A DNA stretch of 64,000 nucleotides from Pedobacter sandarakinus (GCF_026240095.1 NZ_JAPIVG010000005.1:310001-374000); one strand, 5' to 3'. Positions 9,149-18,208 are shown, counted from the first letter of the stretch. The notes: generated by a model from the sequence alone, not told the origin. A program made the numbers and translations.

Positions 9149-11287
9149 CTACTTGGTATTTACCGTAATTGCTCCGCCACTTAAAAGCAAGCTGTGGGGT
9201 ATGAAATAGCCATCCATTGTTTTACCGTTTACACTAACAGACTTTAGATCTCGCTTGCCACCTGGGTTATTGATGGTTAATGGTTTCCCTGCATTAATTT
9301 TCCAGGTAACCTGGTCGAACTGCGGTACAGTTACCAGGTATTGTGGGTCGGTAGCCGAGAATGTGTACAGCCCTAAAGAACTTAATACATACCATGCCGA
9401 CATTTCGCCTGCGTCATCCATCCCAGATAATGTTAATCCATCTTTCATTCCATAAAGGTTATTCAGGATATAATCTAATAACTTCTGAGTTTTCTCTGGC
9501 TTATTAATAAAATAGTAACTAAACGCAGCCTCATGGTCAGGCTGGTTTCCCTGGCAGTATTGGCCAATCATCGTTTCTACGTTTCTGGCAATGTACTTTG
9601 GGTTCCAGGGAGTAGTAAACAAGGCATCTAATTTATCTTCGAAGGGTTTAGCACCGCCGTATAATTTTATTAAACCATTCATATCGTGTGGCACATAAAA
9701 CGAAACTTGCCAAGCATTGGCCTCACGGTACATGTATTCATAATAAGGATATTGCGGATTGAAATTTTTAATCCAGGAACCATCTTCTAATTTTCCACGC
9801 ATGAACTTCGTTTCTGGATCGAAAACATTTTGATAGTTCTTCGATCTGGCCATCAACAAATCGTAATTCTTAGTATCCCCAAGTTTTTTCGCTATTTGTG
9901 CCAGTGAATAATCATCATATGCATATTCAAGCGTTTTGGATACACCAGCTCTTCCCTTTGTTTCCACATGGGGTGAAGCAATATCCGGGTCTGAGATATA
10001 ACCTTTTTCCATATATTCTTTCAGAAACGGACGAGCCCTGCCAGGTACATTCGCATTTTTTAGCAGTAGCTCGTAAGTCGCTTTGATGTCGAAATTATCG
10101 ATGCCTCTTAGATATGCTCCGGCAATAGACGAGGCGCCATGGTCTCCGTGAAAAAACGTAGGCATGGATCCGGTTTTCTCGCCAACATCTTTCATTGATT
10201 TAATTACGTCAAGCGCAACCTTCGGACTAATCAAACCCAATAGCACGTCTTTATTTCTATAAGTATCCCAAAGTGAAGGCTCCGTATAATAGTTGAAATC
10301 TGCCTTGGAAACTTTTTTTACTGCATCTCTATATTCGCCATTTACATCGCTTCGAAGTGCAGGCCACAACAAAGACCTGTAAAGTGAAGAATACAACATC
10401 TCTTTTTGTTTTGGATTGCCTCCGGTAACATCTATCTTCGAAAGTAATTCTTCCCAGCGCTGGTTAGCCAGATCGCGAACTTCAGCAAATGTGCGGTTGC
10501 CAATTTCCTGATCGAGATTTTCTTTCGCATTTTCTGCGCTAACAAAAGACAAACCAATCTTCAGTTCCACCACCTGTTTGCCATCATCAGCTAAATTGAT
10601 AATGGCATAACCATTCTTTTCGCCAGCATTATTTACATCTAGTTTTTTGATTTTGGTATTCAGCTTTGCGAAAAAATAAATGTTTTCACCACCCTGGAAT
10701 CCGTTAACTGCCGAATCGCCAACTTGTTTGATTTCCCATCCATTAACCCTGCTTAAAGCTTTAGACAAATCGAACAGAATTTGTTTGTTTTTCTTGTCTT
10801 TATACGCATAGCGATGATAACCACAACGTAAGGTAGAAGTTAAACTCACATCGATTTTATAATCTTCCAGGTATACCTGATAAAACCCCGGCGATGATTT
10901 CTCTTTTTGATGTGAAAATTTGGAACCAAATACTTTCCCTGGGTTAGAAAGCGGTAGAATGGGAATGTTGGCTAAGTTCCAGTGTCCTTTATTGGTGTGG
11001 GTAAAACTTAAAATCTTGGAGTCTTCGTATTGGTAACCTGCACCTGCAGGCTGATAGGCGGTCATGGGACTCAACTGCACCATGGCATTGGGCAATGAGC
11101 TGCCAGGAAATGTCAAACCCGACCAAGCCCTCCAGTCTTTTGGAAGTTTGTAGCCCAGAATGGCGCTATCGGTTAAGGGAGAAGTTCCAATAAATGTATT
11201 TACATAATTGGTATAGCGTTTACCACTCTGGCTCTTGGCGGTAATGCCATAGAAAAGTATCGGAATAAATAATACAAAGATTTTCAT
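9149..11287 (-). CDS. GH92 family alpha-mannosidase, exported
   Basis: This is a calcium-dependent exo-alpha-mannosidase of about 712 aa, the usual GH92 length. I chose ATG 11287 because it gives a clean signal peptide (MKIFVLFIPI..., ending KSQ); ATG 11317 would add ten residues. Family motifs are the FVGTS/TFIGTS-like N-terminus, REANAW containing the probable catalytic acid Glu, VPHDMNG, HGDHGASS, and GMDDAGEMSAWY with the probable catalytic-base Asp. The motif usually read as GNEPDH/GNEPSH appears here as GNQPDH, a Glu-to-Gln change in the substrate-recognition region. Linkage preference cannot be told from sequence. Its gene converges on the sulfatase block, so it may serve the same sulfated, mannose-containing glycan (inference). 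Confidence 0.9.
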   Translation of the reverse strand: MKIFVLFIPILFYGITAKSQSGKRYTNYVNTFIGTSPLTDSAILGYKLPKDWRAWSGLTFPGSSLPNAMVQLSPMTAYQPAGAGYQYEDSKILSFTHTNKGHWNLANIPILPLSNPGKVFGSKFSHQKEKSSPGFYQVYLEDYKIDVSLTSTLRCGYHRYAYKDKKNKQILFDLSKALSRVNGWEIKQVGDSAVNGFQGGENIYFFAKLNTKIKKLDVNNAGEKNGYAIINLADDGKQVVELKIGLSFVSAENAKENLDQEIGNRTFAEVRDLANQRWEELLSKIDVTGGNPKQKEMLYSSLYRSLLWPALRSDVNGEYRDAVKKVSKADFNYYTEPSLWDTYRNKDVLLGLISPKVALDVIKSMKDVGEKTGSMPTFFHGDHGASSIAGAYLRGIDNFDIKATYELLLKNANVPGRARPFLKEYMEKGYISDPDIASPHVETKGRAGVSKTLEYAYDDYSLAQIAKKLGDTKNYDLLMARSKNYQNVFDPETKFMRGKLEDGSWIKNFNPQYPYYEYMYREANAWQVSFYVPHDMNGLIKLYGGAKPFEDKLDALFTTPWNPKYIARNVETMIGQYCQGNQPDHEAAFSYYFINKPEKTQKLLDYILNNLYGMKDGLTLSGMDDAGEMSAWYVLSSLGLYTFSATDPQYLVTVPQFDQVTWKINAGKPLTINNPGGKRDLKSVSVNGKTMDGYFIPHSLLLSGGAITVNTK

Positions 11288-11652
11288 CTTCTGCTTTAAC
11301 GTTTGTCCTGATTGCATGTTCGTTCATTTTAAAGAAGCCGTTGCGTGTGCGATATTGCTTAGCTCCATTCTCATTTGTGAAGCACTAAAATAAATCATTT
11401 GGTGATATGTTTGTACAAAGTAAAGGCGGTCTTTTCTGCATTTATTGAATAGCATTTTAGAACAAAACCGGAAAATATTAGGTTTGCGATGTTTCAAGCT
11501 AGTTTTTATCATCGCCAATACACAAGAAGGTGTTGGCGGGAAGTACGTAATATATCAGATTTGTGACTTGAGAAGTAAGCACTCTATAAAAATGAATACG
11601 CTTTTATGAGCGCATTATCGGTAGCAACATGCCTTAGCTTAAGTTGCAGGAA
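11288..11652. other. Gene-free stretch upstream of GH92
   Basis: About 365 bases lie between the GH92 start and the tRNA terminator. They should hold the GH92 promoter on the minus strand. A 7-mer at 11412-11418 resembles a shortened -7 box on that strand but has no matching -33 element. A 64-codon minus-strand frame at 11324-11518 has no recognisable features. I see no RNA gene. Confidence 0.4.
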
Positions 11653-11685
11653 TTAAAAAAGCCCGATCATGTATGTGATCAGGCT
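11653..11685 (-). terminator. Terminator downstream of tRNA-Ser
   Basis: On the minus strand a 10-bp stem (11685-11676 with 11669-11660, one G.U or mismatch) with a 6-nt loop is followed by T residues (A residues at 11655-11660 on the plus strand). It starts about ten bases after the encoded CCA of the tRNA gene, so it ends a monocistronic tRNA transcript. Confidence 0.8.
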
Positions 11686-11695
11686 ATATTATCTT

Positions 11696-11783
11696 TGGCG
11701 GAGAGCGAGGGATTCGAACCCCCGGACCTATTACAGTCAACAGTTTTCAAGACTGCCGCATTCGACCACTCTGCCAGCTCTCC
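11696..11783 (-). tRNA. tRNA-Ser (anticodon TGA)
   Basis: A class II tRNA is encoded on the minus strand. The acceptor stem is GGAGAGC (11783-11777) pairing with GCTCTCC (11706-11700), then discriminator G at 11699 and an encoded CCA at 11698-11696. The anticodon arm CAGTC-TTGAAAA-CTG carries anticodon TGA (11749-11747), which reads UCA and other UCN codons. A long variable arm and the T-arm GGTTCGAATCC are present. A Bacteroidota promoter ends five bases upstream and a terminator follows. Confidence 0.95.
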
Positions 11784-11787
11784 GCTG

Positions 11788-11818
11788 CAAAAGTACAAAG
11801 TTGATCGTAATCTGCAAA
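11788..11818 (-). promoter_or_regulatory. Bacteroidota-type promoter of tRNA-Ser
   Basis: On the minus strand a -33 TTTG (11818-11815) is followed by a 19-nt spacer and a -7 box TACTTTTG (11795-11788), matching the TTG-N19-TAnnTTTG consensus. By the usual distance from the -7 box, transcription would begin at about 11784, within a base or two of the mature tRNA 5' end. Confidence 0.8.
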
Positions 11819-11948
11819 TCATTTTGAATTTAATATTCAATAAAAAATATTAAGCCTTGTTAACCATGATGTTAGAATTCAAATTTTCTTCAGAAGCCTC
11901 AAGTTTTTATTATTAAAATCATTCTTGAAGTGTTTTGATTGCTATTTT

Positions 11949-12389
11949 TTATGTTTTTTCTGCACGTTCGAACCGATCTACCGCAATAACGCCATTGCCT
12001 TCCACAATAAAACAGACTAAGCCAATTAACACTACTGTAGAAAGCCAGAATTCTGAGTAGGGTTGGAAAATTCCATTTGACATGTTAATAAAAAACACTG
12101 CGCCAATTAAGATAGGCAGGTTGATAAGGCAAGAGAGCCGCGTGTGTGTGCCAATAGCAATTGCCAGTCCACCAAGAATATGCGATAGAATGATGAGGTG
12201 CGCAATTAAACTGATTCCGAAAGCCGTGGCTAAAAATTCTCCACGCATTAGGTGGTTAAATGCTTCCATGTTAATATAAAAACTTACCCCTTTCCAAATT
12301 AAAACTGTTCCTAAAGCAATTCTAAAATAATCAATCCATCTTGGGTGATGATGGTCTCCCCATCTTTCAATTTTTTTAAGTAAGCTCAT
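11949..12389 (-). CDS. DoxX-family small membrane protein
   Basis: This 146-aa integral membrane protein has four hydrophobic segments and the DoxX-like pattern RIALGTVLIWKGV in the first helix. I chose ATG 12389 because the upstream in-frame extension to 12527 has no family similarity and overlaps pepE. DoxX proteins are small inner-membrane proteins of diverse, poorly defined roles. It lies 82 nt downstream of pepE and may be the third gene of the crp - pepE - doxX group. Confidence 0.75.
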   Translation of the reverse strand: MSLLKKIERWGDHHHPRWIDYFRIALGTVLIWKGVSFYINMEAFNHLMRGEFLATAFGISLIAHLIILSHILGGLAIAIGTHTRLSCLINLPILIGAVFFINMSNGIFQPYSEFWLSTVVLIGLVCFIVEGNGVIAVDRFERAEKT

Positions 12390-12471
12390 AATCTTTATAT
12401 TTTGGTTGAAACAATTTACCAAAATAAATTGATTTAAAAAAGGAGAACCCCTTGTTTTTAAATGTTTTAAA

Positions 12472-13164
12472 TTATAAGCTACTTCCCGGAGGGAGCTCGT
12501 ATGGAGGCCGGCCATGCTCAAAAACACGGGTAAACTCTGTTCCCTCGGTACGAATTACGTCGCCTTTTCTAGTAATCCAGTTTCCCTCCCGTAAGCCAAT
12601 TACCTTAGTATCATTTTGTGTTAGAAATTCCATAATTCTTGTTTCCCGGGTTTCGCCATTGTGTCTCAAATCAGGGTTTGGGTCTAGGTAATGAGGGTTG
12701 ATGTTGAAAGGTACAAGACTAAGGCAATCAAAAGATGGTGGCAGTACAATAGGCATATCATTGGTCGTCTTCATATTTACCCCACCAATGTTACTTCCTG
12801 CACTGCATCCTAAATAAGGTTTGCCAGCTAAAATATTTCGTTTTAAAATAGGCATCAAACCCAGTTCGTGCAATGTTTTAACCAGTAGAAAAGTGTTTCC
12901 ACCTCCGGTAAAATACCCTTGGGCCCGCTCAATTGCCATTGCTTTATCTTCAAACTCATGAATTCCATGCACAACAATGCCTAAGCCCGAAAAAAAAGTA
13001 GCCACACGTGAAGTGTAATCATCTAAAGAGATGCCTCCCGGCCGGGCATAAGGAATGAAAATAAGCTCATCGATGTTTTTAAAAAGTCCGGTGATTTCCT
13101 GCTTCAAGTAGGAAAGATATTCGCCCCCGAAGAGTGTTGAGGTGGAAGCTAAAATGACATTCAT
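12472..13164 (-). CDS. pepE: Dipeptidase E (peptidase family S51)
   Basis: This 230-aa cytoplasmic serine peptidase should hydrolyse dipeptides with an N-terminal aspartate, as in Salmonella PepE. The nucleophile motif GCSAGSN has catalytic Ser121, matching Ser120 of the Salmonella enzyme. A conserved NPHYLDP motif has His158, matching its His157, and a glycine-rich GGGNTF lies near 87-92. Length agrees with the family. Its start overlaps the stop of the upstream Crp/Fnr gene by four bases (ATGA), so the two are translationally coupled. Confidence 0.9.
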   Translation of the reverse strand: MNVILASTSTLFGGEYLSYLKQEITGLFKNIDELIFIPYARPGGISLDDYTSRVATFFSGLGIVVHGIHEFEDKAMAIERAQGYFTGGGNTFLLVKTLHELGLMPILKRNILAGKPYLGCSAGSNIGGVNMKTTNDMPIVLPPSFDCLSLVPFNINPHYLDPNPDLRHNGETRETRIMEFLTQNDTKVIGLREGNWITRKGDVIRTEGTEFTRVFEHGRPPYELPPGSSL

Positions 13165-13796
13165 ACCGTTTTGGGTTTGGTGTTAGAACCATTTCTAATT
13201 CTGCTTAACGTTTCTAAGCGTACACCGATGAACGAGGCAACACATTTAAGTGGAATCCTGTTTATCAATCGGGGATACATGGCTACAAACCTTTCATAGC
13301 GTTTTGCGGCGCCTGGCATGCGAGATAGCAATGCCCGCTCTGATGCTGCTTTTAAATACATTTCTGTTAGTTTCCGACCAATTAAGTTGGCAACCGGATA
13401 CTGTTCGAACATCATTTTCGACATACTATGTGGAATAGCAATTGCCATTACCTGTTCTATGGTCTCAATATATTCATCGGTTGCCGCATCTTCCCAAAGG
13501 TTGTTGATGGTGCCAGCAAAATCATTTTCTATTGCAAACCAAGTGGTGATCTTTTGTTTATCAAGTTTGATGTAGCCATATGTTGCACCGCTTAAAATCA
13601 GAAAAAGATATTTATTTCGCTTAGATGGCGAAGCAATATGTTTGTTTTTGCCAAATTCAACAGGAAAGGTGTGTTCATTTATTATCGCCTCAAGTTCTGG
13701 AGTTAATGGATGAAATTTCCTGAATACCTCGATCAAAGGTGATTGTCCATTGAAGTTGTCCCATTTTTTCTCGCCATAGATATTTGAGATGTTCAT
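13161..13796 (-). CDS. Crp/Fnr-family transcriptional regulator
   Basis: This 211-aa protein has an N-terminal cyclic-nucleotide-binding-like beta-roll (about 25-125), a dimerisation helix (about 130-160) and a short C-terminal helix-turn-helix in which VASFIGVRLETLSRIR at 186-201 is the recognition region. The phosphate-binding Arg expected for cAMP binding is not evident, which is common in Bacteroidota members, so the ligand is unknown. It is coupled to pepE by a four-base overlap and may regulate it. A paralogue with the same C-terminus is encoded at 17433. Confidence 0.85.
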   Translation of the reverse strand: MNISNIYGEKKWDNFNGQSPLIEVFRKFHPLTPELEAIINEHTFPVEFGKNKHIASPSKRNKYLFLILSGATYGYIKLDKQKITTWFAIENDFAGTINNLWEDAATDEYIETIEQVMAIAIPHSMSKMMFEQYPVANLIGRKLTEMYLKAASERALLSRMPGAAKRYERFVAMYPRLINRIPLKCVASFIGVRLETLSRIRNGSNTKPKTV

Positions 13797-14142
13797 GATC
13801 GTAGATTTCGCTGTAATACAATCGCAGCAGTTAATAATAGGGAGTTTAGTTAAAACAATAATACATAAATATTTATTCGCAGCGAGAATGTTAACAGATA
13901 ATCAGATAAATTTTAGGGTTTTAAAAGCAGAATTGTTGAAATATTATTATTAACTAGATCATTTCTACAACCAATCGGTCATTTATGAGAGAAATCGTGG
14001 AAAGATTGAGACAGATCATCTTGATAAAAACCTCAAAAATATGCTAATTGCGCCTTTCTTATAAAAACTAATCAAATTACATATTACTTGAGTCTATTTT
14101 GATTGAATTACCATTCAACGGCTCAAACACAAACACAAACAA
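13797..14142. other. Divergent intergenic region between crp-like gene and GH2 gene
   Basis: This 346-base A/T-rich region must hold both promoters. A CAAAAATA at 14034-14041 is a minus-strand -7-like box but lacks a correctly spaced -33 element and lies far from 13796. The 16 bases before the GH2 ATG are an A/C-only leader with no purine-rich ribosome binding site. I see no RNA gene or repeat. Confidence 0.4.
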
Positions 14143-15996
14143 ATGAAAAAATTATCTACTATTTTATCTCTCTTGTGCATTGCTGCATCGCTAAATGCCC
14201 AACAGAAAGCATCGCAAAGCTGGGCGCCGGTAAAAGGAAAAATTTCTACGCCTTGGGCCGATGAGCTCGATTCCAAAAATGTACTTCCAGAGTACCCTCG
14301 TCCTCAATTTGAACGCAGCAATAACTGGAAAAGTTTAAACGGTCTTTGGGATTATGCCATTGGATCTAAAACTCAAAAACCGAATATTAATCAAGGTAAA
14401 ATCTTAGTTCCATTTGCTGTAGAGTCGTCGCTTTCTGGCGTTGGCAAAACTGTGGGTAAAGATAGCTTGCTGTGGTATAAAACAACGTTCACCGTTCCAT
14501 CCACACTAAAAGGTAAGGAGATATTATTACACTTTGGAGCGGTTGACTGGCGAACAACTGTAACTTTGAATGGTAAAGAAGTAGGAAAACATGAGGGTGG
14601 TTTCGATCCTTTTAGCTTTAACATCACACCATTTCTAAATAAAAGTGGCGCACAGGTTTTAACCGTAGAAGTATGGGACCCAACCGATGATGGTCCGCAA
14701 CCAAGGGGTAAGCAAGTGAAAAAGCCAGAAGGCATCTGGTATACGCCTGTAACAGGAATCTGGCAAAGTGTATGGATAGAGGGTGTAAACCGTGCGCATG
14801 TAGATCATATTAAAACCACTCCAGATATTGATCGTTCTACTGTAGAAATAGTTCCTTTTGCGGAGAATATTGCCGCAGGAGATCAGGTTAAAATTTCTGC
14901 CTGGGATGGTAAAAACAAAGTGGCCGAAGCAATGTCTGACGGGAAATCTGCTGTACAATTGAAAATTGAGAATCAAAAATTGTGGAGCCCTGCTAATCCT
15001 TTCCTTTATCAATTGAAAATAGAATTGCTTTCTGGAAATAAAGTAGTAGATGTGGTAAGTAGCTACTTCGCAATGCGTAAAACTTCAATAGGAAAAGATG
15101 CAAATGGGATCCAAAGAATGTTACTTAACAATGAATTTGTATTTCAATATGGTCCGCTAGACCAAGGATGGTGGCCAGATGGGCTTTACACTGCCCCAAC
15201 AGATAAAGCCCTTAAGTTTGATATTGACAAAACTAAAGCAATGGGCTTCAACATGATTAGAAAACACATTAAAGTAGAACCTGCCAGATGGTACTATTAC
15301 TGTGATTTAGAGGGAATGTTGGTATGGCAAGATATGCCTAGTGGCGATTTAGGCAACAGATGGGAAAACAGACCCGGCGTATTTGATCACCAAACAGATC
15401 AAAAAAGAAGCGCCGAATCTGAAGCTTATTACAGAAAGGAATGGACTGCCATCATGGAAACCTTGCACAACTTTCCATCTATTGTGGTTTGGACACCTTT
15501 TAACGAGGCTTGGGGCCAGTTTAAAACAGTCGAAATTGCCAAATGGACTAAAGAAAAAGATCCTTCCAGATTAGTAAATACGGCCAGTGGTGGCAATTTC
15601 CACCCAGTTGGCGATATCATCGATCTACATAATTATCCCCATCCGGCAATGCCAAGTCCTGATTATTTTGGTAAAGACTATGCACTTGTTTTAGGAGAGT
15701 TTGGTGGCTTAGGTTTGCCAATAGATGGCCATGTTTGGCAGCAAAAAAATAATTGGGGATACCAGAGTTTCAAAAACAACACTGATCTTTATAACAAATA
15801 TGCAGAGTTCGTAAAACGGACGGAATACTTGATTAAAATTGGTTTATCTGCTGGTGTATATACCCAAACTACAGATGTGGAAGTAGAAACCAACGGTCTA
15901 ATGACCTATGACCGGAAAGTGATTAAATTCGACGAGGCCAAATTGAAAGAGATTCATAGCAAACTCTATCAAGTGCCTGTAGCTATATCTAAATAA
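14143..15996 (+). CDS. GH2-family glycoside hydrolase (beta-galactosidase-like), exported
   Basis: This 617-aa exported glycosidase has a signal peptide at 1-20 (ends ...LNAQ). Domains in order are the GH2 sugar-binding jelly roll (about 50-215), an immunoglobulin-like domain (about 220-315) and a TIM-barrel catalytic domain (about 320-610). The probable acid/base is Glu455 in TPFNEAWGQ and the nucleophile Glu519 in LGEFGG. It is shorter than LacZ and lacks the C-terminal small domains, as in many Bacteroidota GH2 enzymes. It is monocistronic with its own terminator. The substrate (beta-galactoside, beta-mannoside or beta-glucuronide) cannot be fixed by eye. Confidence 0.9.
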   Translation: MKKLSTILSLLCIAASLNAQQKASQSWAPVKGKISTPWADELDSKNVLPEYPRPQFERSNNWKSLNGLWDYAIGSKTQKPNINQGKILVPFAVESSLSGVGKTVGKDSLLWYKTTFTVPSTLKGKEILLHFGAVDWRTTVTLNGKEVGKHEGGFDPFSFNITPFLNKSGAQVLTVEVWDPTDDGPQPRGKQVKKPEGIWYTPVTGIWQSVWIEGVNRAHVDHIKTTPDIDRSTVEIVPFAENIAAGDQVKISAWDGKNKVAEAMSDGKSAVQLKIENQKLWSPANPFLYQLKIELLSGNKVVDVVSSYFAMRKTSIGKDANGIQRMLLNNEFVFQYGPLDQGWWPDGLYTAPTDKALKFDIDKTKAMGFNMIRKHIKVEPARWYYYCDLEGMLVWQDMPSGDLGNRWENRPGVFDHQTDQKRSAESEAYYRKEWTAIMETLHNFPSIVVWTPFNEAWGQFKTVEIAKWTKEKDPSRLVNTASGGNFHPVGDIIDLHNYPHPAMPSPDYFGKDYALVLGEFGGLGLPIDGHVWQQKNNWGYQSFKNNTDLYNKYAEFVKRTEYLIKIGLSAGVYTQTTDVEVETNGLMTYDRKVIKFDEAKLKEIHSKLYQVPVAISK

Positions 15997-16016
15997 CCTT
16001 ATTAAGTCAACATCAG

Positions 16017-16046
16017 AACGCCAGGGTTTTTAATCCTGGCGTTTTC
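16017..16046 (+). terminator. Terminator after GH2 gene
   Basis: A perfect 9-bp stem (16017-16025 with 16035-16043) with a 9-nt loop is followed by a short T run. It lies 20 nt after the GH2 stop. Confidence 0.8.
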
Positions 16047-16139
16047 GAATAAGTGTAATTCCGATTTATATCATCACTTAAGAAGCTTAATTGCAATCCA
16101 CTCAGAACTTATTGCTTCCGATTTTGTTGACTATCGGAA

Positions 16140-17396
16140 ATGGAGATAAGTCAATATATCTTATTAATGCTCATTGCCGGATGCGCAAGTATTGGCATGG
16201 GTTTTATGCCCGCCCTGGCTAAACGGTTCAAAGTATCTTATTCGTTAATATATGTGGCTATTGGCGTGGTCATTTTTTTGTGCTTTCCAAATTTCCTTCC
16301 GGCACCTCTGCCCCAGAAAAATGAAACTTTGGTTGTCCACCTTACGGAGTTAATTGTAATCATCTCGTTAATGGGCACAGGCATTAAGATTGATCGGAGG
16401 TTTTCTTTTACAAGTTGGAAAACAACATTGAGGCTTATTTTTGGAGCCATGATTTTGTGTATCGCTATTTGTGTATTCATGGGCGAATATTTTCTGAATT
16501 TAGCATTGCCCTCTGCATTGCTGCTGGGAGCGGTACTTGCACCTACAGATCCGGTATTGGCGGCCGATGTACAGGTTGGCCCACCAAATGAAGTAGGGAA
16601 ATCTGAAACAAAATTTGCCCTTACATCCGAAGCAGGTCTTAACGATGGAATGGCCTTTCCGTTTACTTGGCTCGCTATTTTAGTTGCCAATAAAGGACTT
16701 AATTTCGATTTGGGATTACATTGGTTTGCATGGTATTTCTTAGGTAAATCTATAATCGGTATCCTGCTTGGCTGGGCCTGCGGAAAGTTTGTTGGCTATT
16801 TGGTATTTTCTGTATCTGAAAAATATCGTCTTTTGAAGGCTTCAGATGGGTTCCTAGCCATATCGTTGACCTTACTAACCTATGCACTTACCGAATTATT
16901 GCATGGTTATGGTTTCATTGCGGTTTTTATTGCAGGGATCACTTTAAGGCACTATGAGAAGCAGCACAAATATCATCAACAGCTGCATTCTTTTACCGAT
17001 CAGATGGAACGCATGCTGCTGGCTGTTTTACTAATATTTTTTGGAGGTTCGTTAGTGAGCGGAATACTAAAACCGCTCAACATCCAAATGGTGTGTGTTT
17101 CGCTGGCATTTGTTTTACTGGTACGGCCAGTAATCACTTACGTTGTGTTGGTTGGAACGGAAACGCATTGGAAGGAAAAACTCGCCATTAGTTTTTTCGG
17201 CATTAAGGGAATGGGCTCTGTTTATTATTTGGCATTTGCGTTAAATGAGACCGCTTTTAATGGTATCGATACCCTATGGGCAGTCGTTTCCCTTACTATC
17301 CTGCTTTCCATCATCATTCATGGCTTAACCGCAACATCCGTAATGGATTATTTAAAGGTGAAGGTCGAAAAAGTTCAGCAGCAGAAGCCGGCATAA
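16140..17396 (+). CDS. Cation:proton antiporter, CPA1 (NhaP-like)
   Basis: This 418-aa inner-membrane protein has about twelve hydrophobic segments. CPA1 hallmarks are APTDPVLA at 134-141 (TDP core) and SEAGLNDG at 163-170 with the ion-binding Asn168-Asp169. A conserved FFGIKGMGSVYYLAFAL segment lies in the C-terminal third. No large cytoplasmic regulatory domain follows. It should exchange Na+ or K+ for protons in pH and salt homeostasis. It stands alone, converging with the Crp/Fnr gene that ends 36 nt away. Confidence 0.9.
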   Translation: MEISQYILLMLIAGCASIGMGFMPALAKRFKVSYSLIYVAIGVVIFLCFPNFLPAPLPQKNETLVVHLTELIVIISLMGTGIKIDRRFSFTSWKTTLRLIFGAMILCIAICVFMGEYFLNLALPSALLLGAVLAPTDPVLAADVQVGPPNEVGKSETKFALTSEAGLNDGMAFPFTWLAILVANKGLNFDLGLHWFAWYFLGKSIIGILLGWACGKFVGYLVFSVSEKYRLLKASDGFLAISLTLLTYALTELLHGYGFIAVFIAGITLRHYEKQHKYHQQLHSFTDQMERMLLAVLLIFFGGSLVSGILKPLNIQMVCVSLAFVLLVRPVITYVVLVGTETHWKEKLAISFFGIKGMGSVYYLAFALNETAFNGIDTLWAVVSLTILLSIIIHGLTATSVMDYLKVKVEKVQQQKPA

Positions 17397-17432
17397 GGAT
17401 CTTTACAACTGAATTAAAGCCACTTATGCTTT

Positions 17433-18053
17433 CTATGCCATTTGAAGTATTCTATTATCGATTGCCTTGTTCCTGATTCTACTAAGCGTTTCAAGTCGGA
17501 TGCCAAGATAACTTGCCAGGTAACGCTGCGGAATTCGGCTGATATCGATGCTAGAACTCAACAGTCTGTTGTATCTTCCTAAAGCCGATGGAATTCTAGA
17601 TAGGATAGATCGTTCTGAAGATGCGTGATAAAATAGGGTTAATAGCTTTCTTGCAATGATACCTGACTCAGGGAAATGACTATAAATAAAGTCGTTGTTT
17701 TGATAAGGAATTCTGATCAGCTCACAATCCTCAATTGCCTGTAAATATTCGATGGAATGGATATCAACTTCATTTGGATTTCTGATTGCTTCAATAAATT
17801 CATTTTCAAAGCTAAATCTGGTACTGATATCTTTTTTATCTTCCTTAACAAAGGCTCTCGCAACGCCCTTCACAATGAAAAATATCGAGTTATTATTGTC
17901 TATTGGTGATAAGATATATTTGTTCTTTCTAACGTTAACCTGCTGGCAGTGCTCTTCCAAATAGGTTTTGAATTCATTCGATAGTGGGTTGAATAAAGTT
18001 AAGTAGCTGATAAGTGGTTTTATAGCCGTGTAAATTTTTGGGTTGGCAATCAT
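17433..18053 (-). CDS. Crp/Fnr-family transcriptional regulator
   Basis: This 206-aa regulator has a cyclic-nucleotide-binding-like beta-roll (about 20-120) and a C-terminal helix-turn-helix with the core LASYLGIRLETLSRIRN. I chose ATG 18053 (MIANPKIYT...) because the extension to 18119 has no family similarity. The C-terminal half closely resembles the regulator at 13161, so the two are paralogues. A possible -7 box (TATCTTTG, 18124-18117, minus strand) lies 64 nt upstream but has no well-spaced -33 element. Target genes unknown. Confidence 0.85.
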   Translation of the reverse strand: MIANPKIYTAIKPLISYLTLFNPLSNEFKTYLEEHCQQVNVRKNKYILSPIDNNNSIFFIVKGVARAFVKEDKKDISTRFSFENEFIEAIRNPNEVDIHSIEYLQAIEDCELIRIPYQNNDFIYSHFPESGIIARKLLTLFYHASSERSILSRIPSALGRYNRLLSSSIDISRIPQRYLASYLGIRLETLSRIRNKAIDNRILQMA

Positions 18054-18208
18054 CTTGGGTTGATTTAGGGAGTGAGGAGTGTATTGAAGTAAACTAAGCT
18101 TCAACAAATGATTACCCAAAGATATTTGTTAAGTCAAAAAAGATAGCCGCAGCGAACCGAAGTTATCTATAACCGTTCAACCGTTATATCGAAAATGTTA
18201 ATTTTCAT

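Noticed and set aside
11324..11518. Minus-strand 64-codon open frame upstream of GH92
   Set aside because: No signal peptide, domain or ribosome binding site is visible, and it lies in a region expected to hold the GH92 promoter.
18170..18184. Operator formed by two AACCGTT copies upstream of a regulator
   Set aside because: They are 7-mers in direct repeat located downstream of the AraC-type gene; two short copies are not enough evidence.
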